Shown here piece after piece: positions 1 through 5,030 of a stretch of DNA of 14,395 nt; within the stretch, counting starts at the first letter, position 1, and each line of letters starts with the position of its first letter. Below the pieces are notes generated by a model, which ran no database searches, had not been told where the DNA came from, and saw only the letters and a list, made by a program, of their open reading frames with translations. Position numbers and translations under genes: made by a program. The stretch is from an uncultured Prevotella sp. GTDB taxonomy: Bacteria > Bacteroidota > Bacteroidia > Bacteroidales > Bacteroidaceae. The stretch spans positions 1 to 14,395 of the forward strand of contig UQPD01000057.1 of assembly GCA_900542795.1 (NCBI GenBank). Direction: 5' to 3'.

Positions 1-5
1 CCCTA

Positions 6-155
6 TCACGCACGGCTGTAGTTCGCATCACGCTTACTGAGCCACCAACCGGCAAGCGCAAGCAATATGATAAGGAAGGCGTGGAAATGAAATATGGAAG
101 AATGGAATAAATCTCCGATAATGGTAAAACCTTCCGAAAACCAGGTATAAGCTCC
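6..155 (-). pseudogene. Possible C-terminal remnant of a membrane protein
   Basis: On the minus strand an open frame of 49 codons runs from just after an in-frame TAA (156-158) to a TGA at 8-6. It has no ATG. The predicted peptide has one strongly hydrophobic segment (AFLIILLALAGWWLS) followed by a basic and polar tail ending KRDANYSRA, which looks like the last membrane helix and cytoplasmic tail of a transporter. The upstream part of such a gene is absent, because the araC promoter region starts there. It may be a leftover truncated by rearrangement, or chance in AT-rich DNA. I do not recognise the family. Confidence 0.2.
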
Positions 156-170
156 TTAGGATAATGTGCG

Positions 171-246
171 TATCTTTGCATAAGATAAGCTGCACTCGAC
201 AATTTGAAAGCAAGCTTTCATTGCGCTCATTTGCATTATCTTTGCA
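171..246 (+). promoter_or_regulatory. Tandem Bacteroidota promoter boxes upstream of the AraC operon
   Basis: Two identical boxes TATCTTTGCA lie at 171-180 and 237-246, matching the Bacteroidota -7 consensus TAnnTTTG with the common CA extension. The second would start transcription about 20 bp before the ATG at 274. Between them sits a small hairpin, TGAAAG-CAAG-CTTTCA (205-220), which could be an operator for the downstream AraC regulator. Neither box has a convincing TTG at the usual -33 position. Confidence 0.55.
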
Positions 247-273
247 CCAAAAAAATTTAAAAGCGATAGGATT

Positions 274-1164
274 ATGACGGAATTTTTCTTTAATACCATA
301 CAGGAGTTCAACGACTACATTGGGGTGAAAACGCTTCATCCCTTGGTAAGCGTTGCACGTGTAGAGAACACTACTCCTATACAAGAGGCTGTGCATCACT
401 ACGGACTTTATGCCCTCTTTCTGAAGGAAAACAAAGGCTGCAAATTGTCATACGGCAGAACAGAATATGATTTTGACGAGATGACCGTAACCTCGTTTGC
501 TCCAGGACAGTCAATTAAGGTGGAACCCGTTCCTGGTGTTCCGTTTGCCAAATATACGGTATTGGCTTTCCATCCCGAACTGCTCAACCGCACTCAGTTG
601 GGCAAGAACATCTCCCGATACGAGTTCTTTGACTATACAAGCAACGAAGCATTACACCTATCTGCTACTGAGGTCAATATCATCCGTGATGTGCTCTCAA
701 TGATTAAGCAGGAACTGCAGCATCCTATAGATAAGCATTCGCGTGAACTCATTGTTTCGAACATCGAGTTGCTGCTGAACTACTGTCTGCGCTTCTACGA
801 CCGTCAGTTCATCACACGCGAGGAGATTAATCATTCAGTGGTAAAGAAATTCATCTCTCTGCTCGATGAATACATTGCTCAGAAAGCGAAGCATGAGGGA
901 TTGCCTACCGTTGCCTACTTTGCCGACAAATGTTGCTATTCGCCTAAATATTTTGGTGAATTGGTTAAGACCGAGACAGGCAGAACGGCTAAGAGCCTGA
1001 TTAACGACCGACTGCTTTCTGCTGCCCGACAACTGCTTGTTGATGAAAGCTTAAGCATCACACAAATCAGTCAGCTTCTGGGCTTTGAGTATCCACAGCA
1101 CTTTGTCCGTTTTTTCAAAGCTCAGACTGGAAAGGCTCCAAACGAATATCGAAAAACTGCGTAA
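274..1164 (+). CDS. AraC-family transcriptional regulator
   Basis: A 296-residue one-component regulator. The C-terminal part (about residues 211-294) is a typical AraC/XylS DNA-binding domain with two helix-turn-helix units: one around TVAYFADKCCYSPKYFGELV and a second around SITQISQLLGFEYPQHFVRF, followed by the usual FFKAQTGKAPNEYR ending. The N-terminal 200 residues form the ligand or effector part, probably a cupin-like barrel, with no recognisable ligand motif. The ATG at 274 lies about 20 bp after a TAtcTTTGCA box. It is the first gene of a tight operon with the flavin oxidoreductase (13 bp gap) and the CMD/cupin protein, so it probably regulates its own operon. The family is certain; the inducer is unknown. 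Confidence 0.93.
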   Translation: MTEFFFNTIQEFNDYIGVKTLHPLVSVARVENTTPIQEAVHHYGLYALFLKENKGCKLSYGRTEYDFDEMTVTSFAPGQSIKVEPVPGVPFAKYTVLAFHPELLNRTQLGKNISRYEFFDYTSNEALHLSATEVNIIRDVLSMIKQELQHPIDKHSRELIVSNIELLLNYCLRFYDRQFITREEINHSVVKKFISLLDEYIAQKAKHEGLPTVAYFADKCCYSPKYFGELVKTETGRTAKSLINDRLLSAARQLLVDESLSITQISQLLGFEYPQHFVRFFKAQTGKAPNEYRKTA

Positions 1165-1177
1165 CACAATAAAAAGA

Positions 1178-1720
1178 ATGAAGAAAGTAATTGTTATCTC
1201 TACCAGTCTGCGTACTGGTTCAAACAGCGACATGCTCGCTAATCAGTTTATTGAAGGTGCAAAGGCTGCAGGGCATGAAGTGGAAAAGATTTCGCTCATA
1301 GAAAAAGATATCAAGTTCTGCAAAGGCTGTCTGGCTTGTCAAAAGCTGGGAAAGTGTGTCATTCAGGATGATGCAAACGACATTATGCAGAAAGTACTGA
1401 ATGCTGATGTGGTTTGCTGGGCAACACCTATATATTATTATGAGATGAGCGGACAGATGAAAACCCTCATCGACCGCATGAATGCTTTGTACTCGCTCGA
1501 CTACAAATTCCGCGATGTTTACATGCTCTCTACTGCTGCCGAGGATGAACCTGAAGTACCGAAACGTGCTGAAGCAGGATTGACTGGATGGATTGATTGT
1601 TATCCTAAAAGCCATCTTGCTGGCACGCTGTTCTGCGGTGGTGTTAACGCGCCACGCACCATTGAGGGCAACAAGAAATTGCAGGAAGCATACGAGTTAG
1701 GAAAATCTGTCAAGGGATAG
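1178..1720 (+). CDS. NAD(P)H-dependent FMN oxidoreductase, flavodoxin fold
   Basis: A 180-residue protein of the FMN_red/flavodoxin-like family. The N-terminus KKVIVISTSLRTGSNSDML is the beta-1 strand and FMN-phosphate loop (residues 3-20). Cysteines at 48, 51, 54 and 60 (CKGCLACQKLGKC) are common in this subgroup, and TPIYYYEMSGQMKTLIDR (83-100) is the second flavin-contact and dimer region. It would reduce quinones, azo or nitro compounds, or free flavin with NAD(P)H in the cytoplasm; the substrate is unknown. The ATG at 1178 is chosen because the longer frame from 1085 overlaps the end of the araC gene and adds non-family sequence. It sits 13 bp after araC and 20 bp before the CMD/cupin gene, so the three look cotranscribed. 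Confidence 0.9.
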   Translation: MKKVIVISTSLRTGSNSDMLANQFIEGAKAAGHEVEKISLIEKDIKFCKGCLACQKLGKCVIQDDANDIMQKVLNADVVCWATPIYYYEMSGQMKTLIDRMNALYSLDYKFRDVYMLSTAAEDEPEVPKRAEAGLTGWIDCYPKSHLAGTLFCGGVNAPRTIEGNKKLQEAYELGKSVKG

Positions 1721-1740
1721 AGACTCAACTATTGATTCTT

Positions 1741-2556
1741 ATGAAAACTTTTGCAACATTCATCATATTAACAACTATTTCACTCAATATCATGGCACAA
1801 CAAAAAATAGTACAGACAGCAGGACGCACTCAACTGGGTGAGTTTGCCCCAGAGTTTGCCCACCTCAACGACGACATTCTCTTTGAAGAAGTATGGAGCC
1901 GCAATGACTTGCTTTCATTGCGCGACCGCAGTTTGGTAACTATCACTTCGCTCATCAGCCAAGGTATTACCGACAGTTCGCTGAAATATCACCTGCAGTC
2001 GGCAAAGAACAACGGCATTACTCGCACAGAAGCGGCTGAGATTATTACCCATATCGCCTTTTACGCTGGCTGGCCTAAAGCTTGGGCTGCATTCAATTTG
2101 GCAAAGGAAGTATGGAGCGAAGATGTAAAAGGCGAAGATGCCAAGGCTGCCTTTCAGCGCGAAATGATATTCCCTATTGGCGAACCGAACACCGCTTATG
2201 CCAAATACTTTAAAGGCAACAGTTATCTGGCGAAAATATCCGACAGTCAGATTCCTTTCTTTAATGTTACCTTTGAGCCTGGGTGCCGTAACAACTGGCA
2301 CATACACCACGCCACAAAGGGCGGTGGGCAAATGTTGGTAGGTGTAGCTGGACGTGGCTGGTATCAGGAAGAAGGGAAACCTGCGCAGGAGATTCTCCCT
2401 GGCACCGTTATCCACATACCTGCTAATGTGAAGCATTGGCATGGTGCAGCAAAAGACAGCTGGTTTGCCCACCTCGCCTTTGAAATACCTGGCGAGCACA
2501 CATCCAACGAATGGCTAGAGGCTGTAAGCGATGAGGAGTATGGTGAACTGAAATAA
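1741..2556 (+). CDS. Exported carboxymuconolactone decarboxylase-like/cupin fusion protein
   Basis: A 271-residue two-domain protein. Residues 1-20 (MKTFATFIILTTISLNIMAQ) form a signal peptide, so it acts in the periplasm. Residues about 37-125 are a carboxymuconolactone decarboxylase (CMD) domain of the PcaC kind, with RDRSLVTITSLISQG and LKYHLQSAKNNGITRTEAAE. It lacks the CxxC of AhpD-type peroxidase members (T77 and S80 stand there) but keeps H84. Residues about 170-260 are a cupin with metal-ligand candidates H187, H189, H232 and H234 (NWHIHH, PANVKHWHG). Related fusions are often found beside oxidoreductases in Bacteroidota; the true substrate is not known. The ATG at 1741 is preferred over a TTG nine bases upstream. 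It is the last gene of the operon. Confidence 0.9.
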   Translation: MKTFATFIILTTISLNIMAQQKIVQTAGRTQLGEFAPEFAHLNDDILFEEVWSRNDLLSLRDRSLVTITSLISQGITDSSLKYHLQSAKNNGITRTEAAEIITHIAFYAGWPKAWAAFNLAKEVWSEDVKGEDAKAAFQREMIFPIGEPNTAYAKYFKGNSYLAKISDSQIPFFNVTFEPGCRNNWHIHHATKGGGQMLVGVAGRGWYQEEGKPAQEILPGTVIHIPANVKHWHGAAKDSWFAHLAFEIPGEHTSNEWLEAVSDEEYGELK

Positions 2557-2566
2557 TAACACTTGA

Positions 2567-2583
2567 GCAGAAGAACTTTCTGC
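2567..2583 (+). terminator. Weak hairpin after the AraC operon
   Basis: GCAGAA and TTCTGC pair as a 6-bp stem with a 5-base loop, 11 bp after the stop codon at 2556. No T-run follows, so termination here would be weak. It is the only hairpin between this operon and the next promoter. Confidence 0.25.
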
Positions 2584-2623
2584 AAACTTTGGAAGTGAAA
2601 TAATTATTTTCTGAATATTTTTG

Positions 2624-2633
2624 TATTTTTGCA
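2624..2633 (+). promoter_or_regulatory. Promoter -7 box of the DUF3791 operon
   Basis: TATTTTTGCA matches TAnnTTTG with the CA extension, 123 bp before the ATG at 2757. The long leader holds an inverted repeat, ATGTGG (2652-2657) with CCACAT (2674-2679), and a smaller one, AACCA (2687-2691) with TGGTT (2701-2705). These could serve autoregulation, as is usual for toxin-antitoxin-like operons; that role is inferred. Confidence 0.5.
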
Positions 2634-2756
2634 GAGAAGTAGGCGTCAACCATGTGGCTTGAGCATGACTTATCCACATAGATTAGAACCACCCCTCAAA
2701 TGGTTAGTGCATGAAGAAACAAAAATGAATACAACCCCCTAACAGGATGTAAAAAA

Positions 2757-2990
2757 ATGGCATATACAGACAATGATACATACAGACATATCCACTTTGC
2801 CGTTATGGCAATAGAGAGTGGAGCACGTAAATTAGGCATTTCAGGAAAGGAGATGCACGACCGCTTGCTAAAGCAAGGACTGATTCATCGTAGACTGATA
2901 AAACGGTATGAAGATCTTCATACACAAAGCCTTGACTGGGTAGCAGACGACATTAGTGAAACATTATTAAACTGGGAGAAAGAAATATGA
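2757..2990 (+). CDS. DUF3791 family protein, first copy
   Basis: A 77-residue soluble protein. The core HIHFAVMAIESGARKLG, then ISGKEMHDRLLKQGLI, then YEDLHTQSLDWVADDISE has the layout of DUF3791: a helix, an SGKE turn, a YExLHTQ stretch and a VxDI end. The biochemical role of the family is not established. In many Bacteroidales and Firmicutes genomes DUF3791 genes flank a DUF3990 gene (ADP-ribosyltransferase-like), which suggests an antitoxin or accessory role. Here its TGA stop overlaps by 4 bp (ATGA) the start of the gutted DUF3990 frame, the usual sign of translational coupling. The start ATG follows a run of seven A residues. Family assignment is from remembered pattern, not from a search. 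Confidence 0.75.
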   Translation: MAYTDNDTYRHIHFAVMAIESGARKLGISGKEMHDRLLKQGLIHRRLIKRYEDLHTQSLDWVADDISETLLNWEKEI

Positions 2991-3102
2991 TAACACTATA
3001 TCATAGCTCTTATATACAAGTAGGATTTGCATATTAAACCAAGAGATTGTAGACAACTATCTGTCGTTTATTTCGTCTGAACAAATAGAAAAGGAGGATT
3101 GA
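2987..3102 (+). pseudogene. Internally deleted DUF3990 (ADP-ribosyltransferase-like toxin) remnant
   Basis: Two pieces of one gene remain. The 5' piece starts at ATG 2987, overlapping the stop of the first DUF3791 gene, and reads MITLYHSSYIQVGFAY before a TAA at 3035-3037. MITLYHSS matches the typical DUF3990 start (M-I-x-LYHGS). The 3' piece, in a different frame from about 3022 to a TGA at 3100-3102, reads RICILNQEI and then YLSFISSEQIEKED, resembling the family's C-terminal segment (QICFxxEKAL, YLxFxxSEEI). About 12 N-terminal and 26 C-terminal codons survive of a family usually near 150-170 residues, so the catalytic middle is missing and the frame is broken. It cannot make active toxin. 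Both neighbours, the presumed partners, are intact. The assignment rests on position, overlap and both end motifs. Confidence 0.6.
3091..3097 (+). promoter_or_regulatory. Strong Shine-Dalgarno site for the second DUF3791 gene
   Basis: AAGGAGG lies 7 bases before the ATG at 3105. Such a perfect site is unusual for Bacteroidota and decides the start at 3105 rather than a TTG at 3099. It is encoded inside the last codons of the broken DUF3990 frame, and its survival suggests continued translation of the second DUF3791 gene. Confidence 0.7.
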
Positions 3103-3104
3103 CT

Positions 3105-3311
3105 ATGAGAGATTCTGTTTTATGGCGCAAACAAAGCCGAATAATAATGATGTTGGCAGAAACTCTGCATATTGATGCAGAAAGGGCACTCAACTTGTTT
3201 TACACTACGAAGGTGTACCAGCAACTGTCTGACCCTAAATATGGTTTACAACTTATGAGCGATGATTATATTCTTGAAAATCTCATAGAAGAACTAAGGG
3301 AGACTCAGTGA
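3105..3311 (+). CDS. DUF3791 family protein, second copy
   Basis: A 68-residue protein resembling the second type of DUF3791 found downstream of DUF3990 genes. A helical start (RKQSRIIMMLAETLHID) is followed by ERALNLFYTTKVYQQLSDP, then YGLQLMSDDYILENLIEEL; the LSDPxxGLxxxSxxYI pattern is characteristic. It is not a simple duplicate of the first copy, as the two proteins share little sequence. It begins 2 bp after the stop of the broken DUF3990 frame, with its own strong ribosome binding site, and is followed by a strong hairpin. Function is unknown; a role in neutralising or assisting the lost DUF3990 protein is inferred from the usual gene order. Confidence 0.7.
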   Translation: MRDSVLWRKQSRIIMMLAETLHIDAERALNLFYTTKVYQQLSDPKYGLQLMSDDYILENLIEELRETQ

Positions 3312-3331
3312 CATTAAAAAGCTAAATATTG

Positions 3332-3370
3332 AAGTCGTCTAAGCTTTTCTGACGTGGCTTAGACGACTTT
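3332..3370 (+). terminator. Hairpin terminator after the DUF3791 operon
   Basis: AAGTCGTCTAAGC (3332-3344) and GCTTAGACGACTT (3357-3369) form a perfect 13-bp stem with a 12-base loop, 20 bp after the stop of the second DUF3791 gene. The T-run after it is short (TTT then ATTA), but the stem is strong and both neighbouring genes are on the + strand. Confidence 0.75.
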
Positions 3371-3402
3371 ATTACGGAGAAAGTGAATAATCAAGAATAG
3401 AT

Positions 3403-4161
3403 ATGATATTTTATTTTTCAGGTACTGGAAATAGTAAACACGTGGCACTGTGTCTGGCACATGCTACAGGAGAGAAGTGCTTTTCGATGACCGAATGCAT
3501 GAACCAAGAAGAATTTATATTTTCCTTAAACAAAAATGAACGTATAGGTTTTGTCACGCCTGTATATTTTTGGGGACTTCCTAACTTGGTTGTGAGATTT
3601 ATGCGTAAACTAAAGTTTGCGGACTTATGTTCTAATTTCATTTATCACGTTGTTACATTCGGCACTACCACAGGACAAGCTCATTACATGATGCAAGAGT
3701 TATTGAAGAACCAAGGTTTATGGCTTGATGCTAAATATAATGTTAAGATGGTGGATGTTTGGACTCCTATATTTAATGTGTCGGATCGCGAAAAGTGCTT
3801 GCGTAAAACTGCCAAAGCCGAAAAGCAAATTGCCCAAGTAGCCGAGCAAGTTGTAGCTCACAAGGCTGGCAACTTCGATTATCTGCGTTTTCCGCATTGG
3901 TTGGCTCATTGGTATTATCTTACCTACGAAACGCAACGCAAAACAAAGAACTTCTGTGTGATAAAGGACAAATGTGTTGGTTGCAAGATGTGTGCCCGCC
4001 AATGTCCTGAACATGCCATAGTCTGCAATGAGGGCTATCCTGTTTGGATAAAAGAAAAATGCACGCTGTGTTTAAAATGTCTGCACCATTGCCCACAGTT
4101 TGCCATACAATATGGAAAACATACACTTAAACATGGTCAGTTTGTGTATCCTGAAAAATAA
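3403..4161 (+). CDS. EFR1-family flavodoxin/ferredoxin protein
   Basis: A 252-residue cytoplasmic electron-transfer protein. The N-terminal flavodoxin-like domain (about 1-150) has the FMN-phosphate loop FSGTGNSKHVA (residues 5-15), and VTPVYFWGLP (51-60) at the usual second loop. The C-terminal part holds two [4Fe-4S] cluster motifs: C191, C194, C197 and C201 (CVGCKMCARQCP), then C220, C223, C226 and C230 (CTLCLKCLHHCP). This arrangement is EFR1 family ferrodoxin. Partners are unknown. It stands alone between the DUF3791 terminator and the metal block. No TAnnTTTG box is visible in the 32 bp between the hairpin and its ATG, so either its promoter is atypical or it is read through from upstream. 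Confidence 0.9.
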   Translation: MIFYFSGTGNSKHVALCLAHATGEKCFSMTECMNQEEFIFSLNKNERIGFVTPVYFWGLPNLVVRFMRKLKFADLCSNFIYHVVTFGTTTGQAHYMMQELLKNQGLWLDAKYNVKMVDVWTPIFNVSDREKCLRKTAKAEKQIAQVAEQVVAHKAGNFDYLRFPHWLAHWYYLTYETQRKTKNFCVIKDKCVGCKMCARQCPEHAIVCNEGYPVWIKEKCTLCLKCLHHCPQFAIQYGKHTLKHGQFVYPEK

Positions 4162-4213
4162 CTGACGATTGTGTCATGAAGGGGAAGGGGCTTATATATA
4201 TAGGTAAAGTAGG

Positions 4214-4255
4214 TAAGTAGGTATTCAAAATTAGTTTATTTTGAACACCTACTTA
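4214..4255. repeat. 18-bp inverted repeat upstream of the HMA-AraC gene, candidate operator
   Basis: TAAGTAGGTATTCAAAAT (4214-4231) pairs with ATTTTGAACACCTACTTA (4238-4255) with one mismatch and a 6-base loop. It is preceded by three short tandem TAGGTAA-like units (about 4201-4220). It lies about 55 bp beyond the EFR1 gene and about 57 bp before the next promoter box. It has no T-run, so it fits an operator better than a terminator. A degenerate copy is found at 4961-4991. Confidence 0.55.
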
Positions 4256-4311
4256 GCAACCATTTGTAAGTATTATCCAGAATATTATATAAATAATTTA
4301 GTTAAAACCCA

Positions 4312-4321
4312 TACCTTTGCA
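4312..4321 (+). promoter_or_regulatory. Promoter -7 box of the metal operon
   Basis: TACCTTTGCA matches TAnnTTTG with the CA extension, 85 bp before the ATG of the HMA-AraC gene. Transcription would begin close to the left arm of the long hairpin at 4332-4388, so the mRNA would start with that structure. Confidence 0.6.
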
Positions 4322-4331
4322 TAAAATAAAA

Positions 4332-4388
4332 GGTGGTTTTAATAATTCTGAAAGTTGATGTGCAACTATCAGAATTTTTAAAACCATC
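4332..4388 (+). promoter_or_regulatory. Long hairpin 5' leader of the HMA-AraC gene
   Basis: Bases 4334-4357 pair with 4363-4386 in one register over 24 positions with two mismatches (4343/4377 and 4352/4368); a G-U and a G-C pair extend the stem to 4332/4388. The 5-base loop is ATGTG. The hairpin ends 17 bp before the start codon. It is followed by an A-rich stretch rather than T residues, so it is not an ordinary terminator. It could control translation or mRNA stability, or be a protein-binding site in the DNA. Confidence 0.6.
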
Positions 4389-4405
4389 CTAAAAACTAAA
4401 CGCTG

Positions 4406-4960
4406 ATGAAACTGTTGATTAAAAACATGGTTTGTCCACGCTGCATCATGGCTGTGAAGAAACTTCTTGAATCTGAAGGACTAACAGTGATGTCTGTTAA
4501 TTTGGGAGATGCTGAAATAGCAGAAAAACTCACCGATGAGCAACGCCTTGCTGTGGCTACAGAATTGCAACAGATAGGGTTTGAACTGCTTGACAACCCA
4601 CGTTCGCAGTTAGTGGAACAGATACGCATTGCGGTGTTGAAATGGGTGAGAATGAATCAAAAAACTCAAAAGATGTCTGATTATCTTTCTAAACATCTTC
4701 AAAAAGACTATAGCACCTTGAGCAAACTCTTCTCTGAAGTGCGAGGCATCACCATTGAACGCTTTGCCATTATTCATCGCATTGAATATGCCAAAGAACT
4801 CTTATGCTATAGTCAGCTTTCAACAAGCGAAATTGCTTATACGCTTGGATACAGTTCGCCTGCACACCTGTCTTCACAATTTAAGCAAGTTACGGGCATG
4901 ACTCCTAAGGAGTTTCGTGCACTAAGTAACCCCGACAGAAAGCCTTTAGATGCATTGTAA
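4406..4960 (+). CDS. Metal-sensing AraC-family regulator with N-terminal HMA-like domain
   Basis: A 184-residue fusion. Residues 1-62 look like a heavy-metal-associated (HMA) ferredoxin-like fold with the metal motif M8-V-C10-P-R-C13. Residues about 90-174 are an AraC DNA-binding domain (YSTLSKLFSEVRGITIERF, then TSEIAYTLGYSSPAHLSSQF and KQVTGMTPKEFRAL). Small AraC proteins with a CxxC head occur beside copper or heavy-metal genes in Bacteroidota. Here it lies 70 bp upstream of a TonB receptor and an exported HMA protein, so it is probably their metal-responsive regulator. It has its own promoter box, a hairpin leader and palindromes on both sides. The DNA-binding domain is certain; metal binding through C10 and C13 is inferred. 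Confidence 0.88.
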   Translation: MKLLIKNMVCPRCIMAVKKLLESEGLTVMSVNLGDAEIAEKLTDEQRLAVATELQQIGFELLDNPRSQLVEQIRIAVLKWVRMNQKTQKMSDYLSKHLQKDYSTLSKLFSEVRGITIERFAIIHRIEYAKELLCYSQLSTSEIAYTLGYSSPAHLSSQFKQVTGMTPKEFRALSNPDRKPLDAL

Positions 4961-4994
4961 TAGGTGTTCATAAACAACTTTTGAATATCTACTT
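4961..4994. repeat. Degenerate second copy of the operator-like inverted repeat
   Basis: TAGGTGTTCA (4961-4970) pairs with TGAATATCTA (4982-4991), allowing two G-U pairs. TTTTGAATATCTACTTA (4979-4994 region) closely matches the right arm of the repeat at 4214-4255 (TTTTGAACACCTACTTA). It lies between the regulator and the TonB receptor gene, 37 bp before the receptor ATG, where an operator would be expected. No TAnnTTTG box is visible here. Confidence 0.45.
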
Positions 4995-5030
4995 ATTCAT
5001 TCATACATTCAACATACACAATATATATAT

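Noticed and set aside
34..399. 121-codon minus-strand open frame
   Set aside because: It runs antisense through the araC start and promoter boxes and has no recognisable protein features; the tail discussed at 6-155 is in another frame.
1085..1177. Earlier start for the FMN oxidoreductase
   Set aside because: It would overlap the coding end of araC by 80 bp and add 31 residues before the family's typical KKVIVIS start.
1760..2100. Loss of the CxxC motif in the CMD domain as a sign of inactivation
   Set aside because: PcaC-type members of the family also lack CxxC, so this is normal for the subgroup rather than decay.
1915..2499. 194-codon minus-strand open frame
   Set aside because: It lies fully antisense to the CMD/cupin gene, has no family features, and the opposite strand encodes clear conserved motifs.
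2757..3311. Intact three-gene toxin-antitoxin operon
   Set aside because: The middle gene has only its two ends, in different frames, with a stop after 16 codons.
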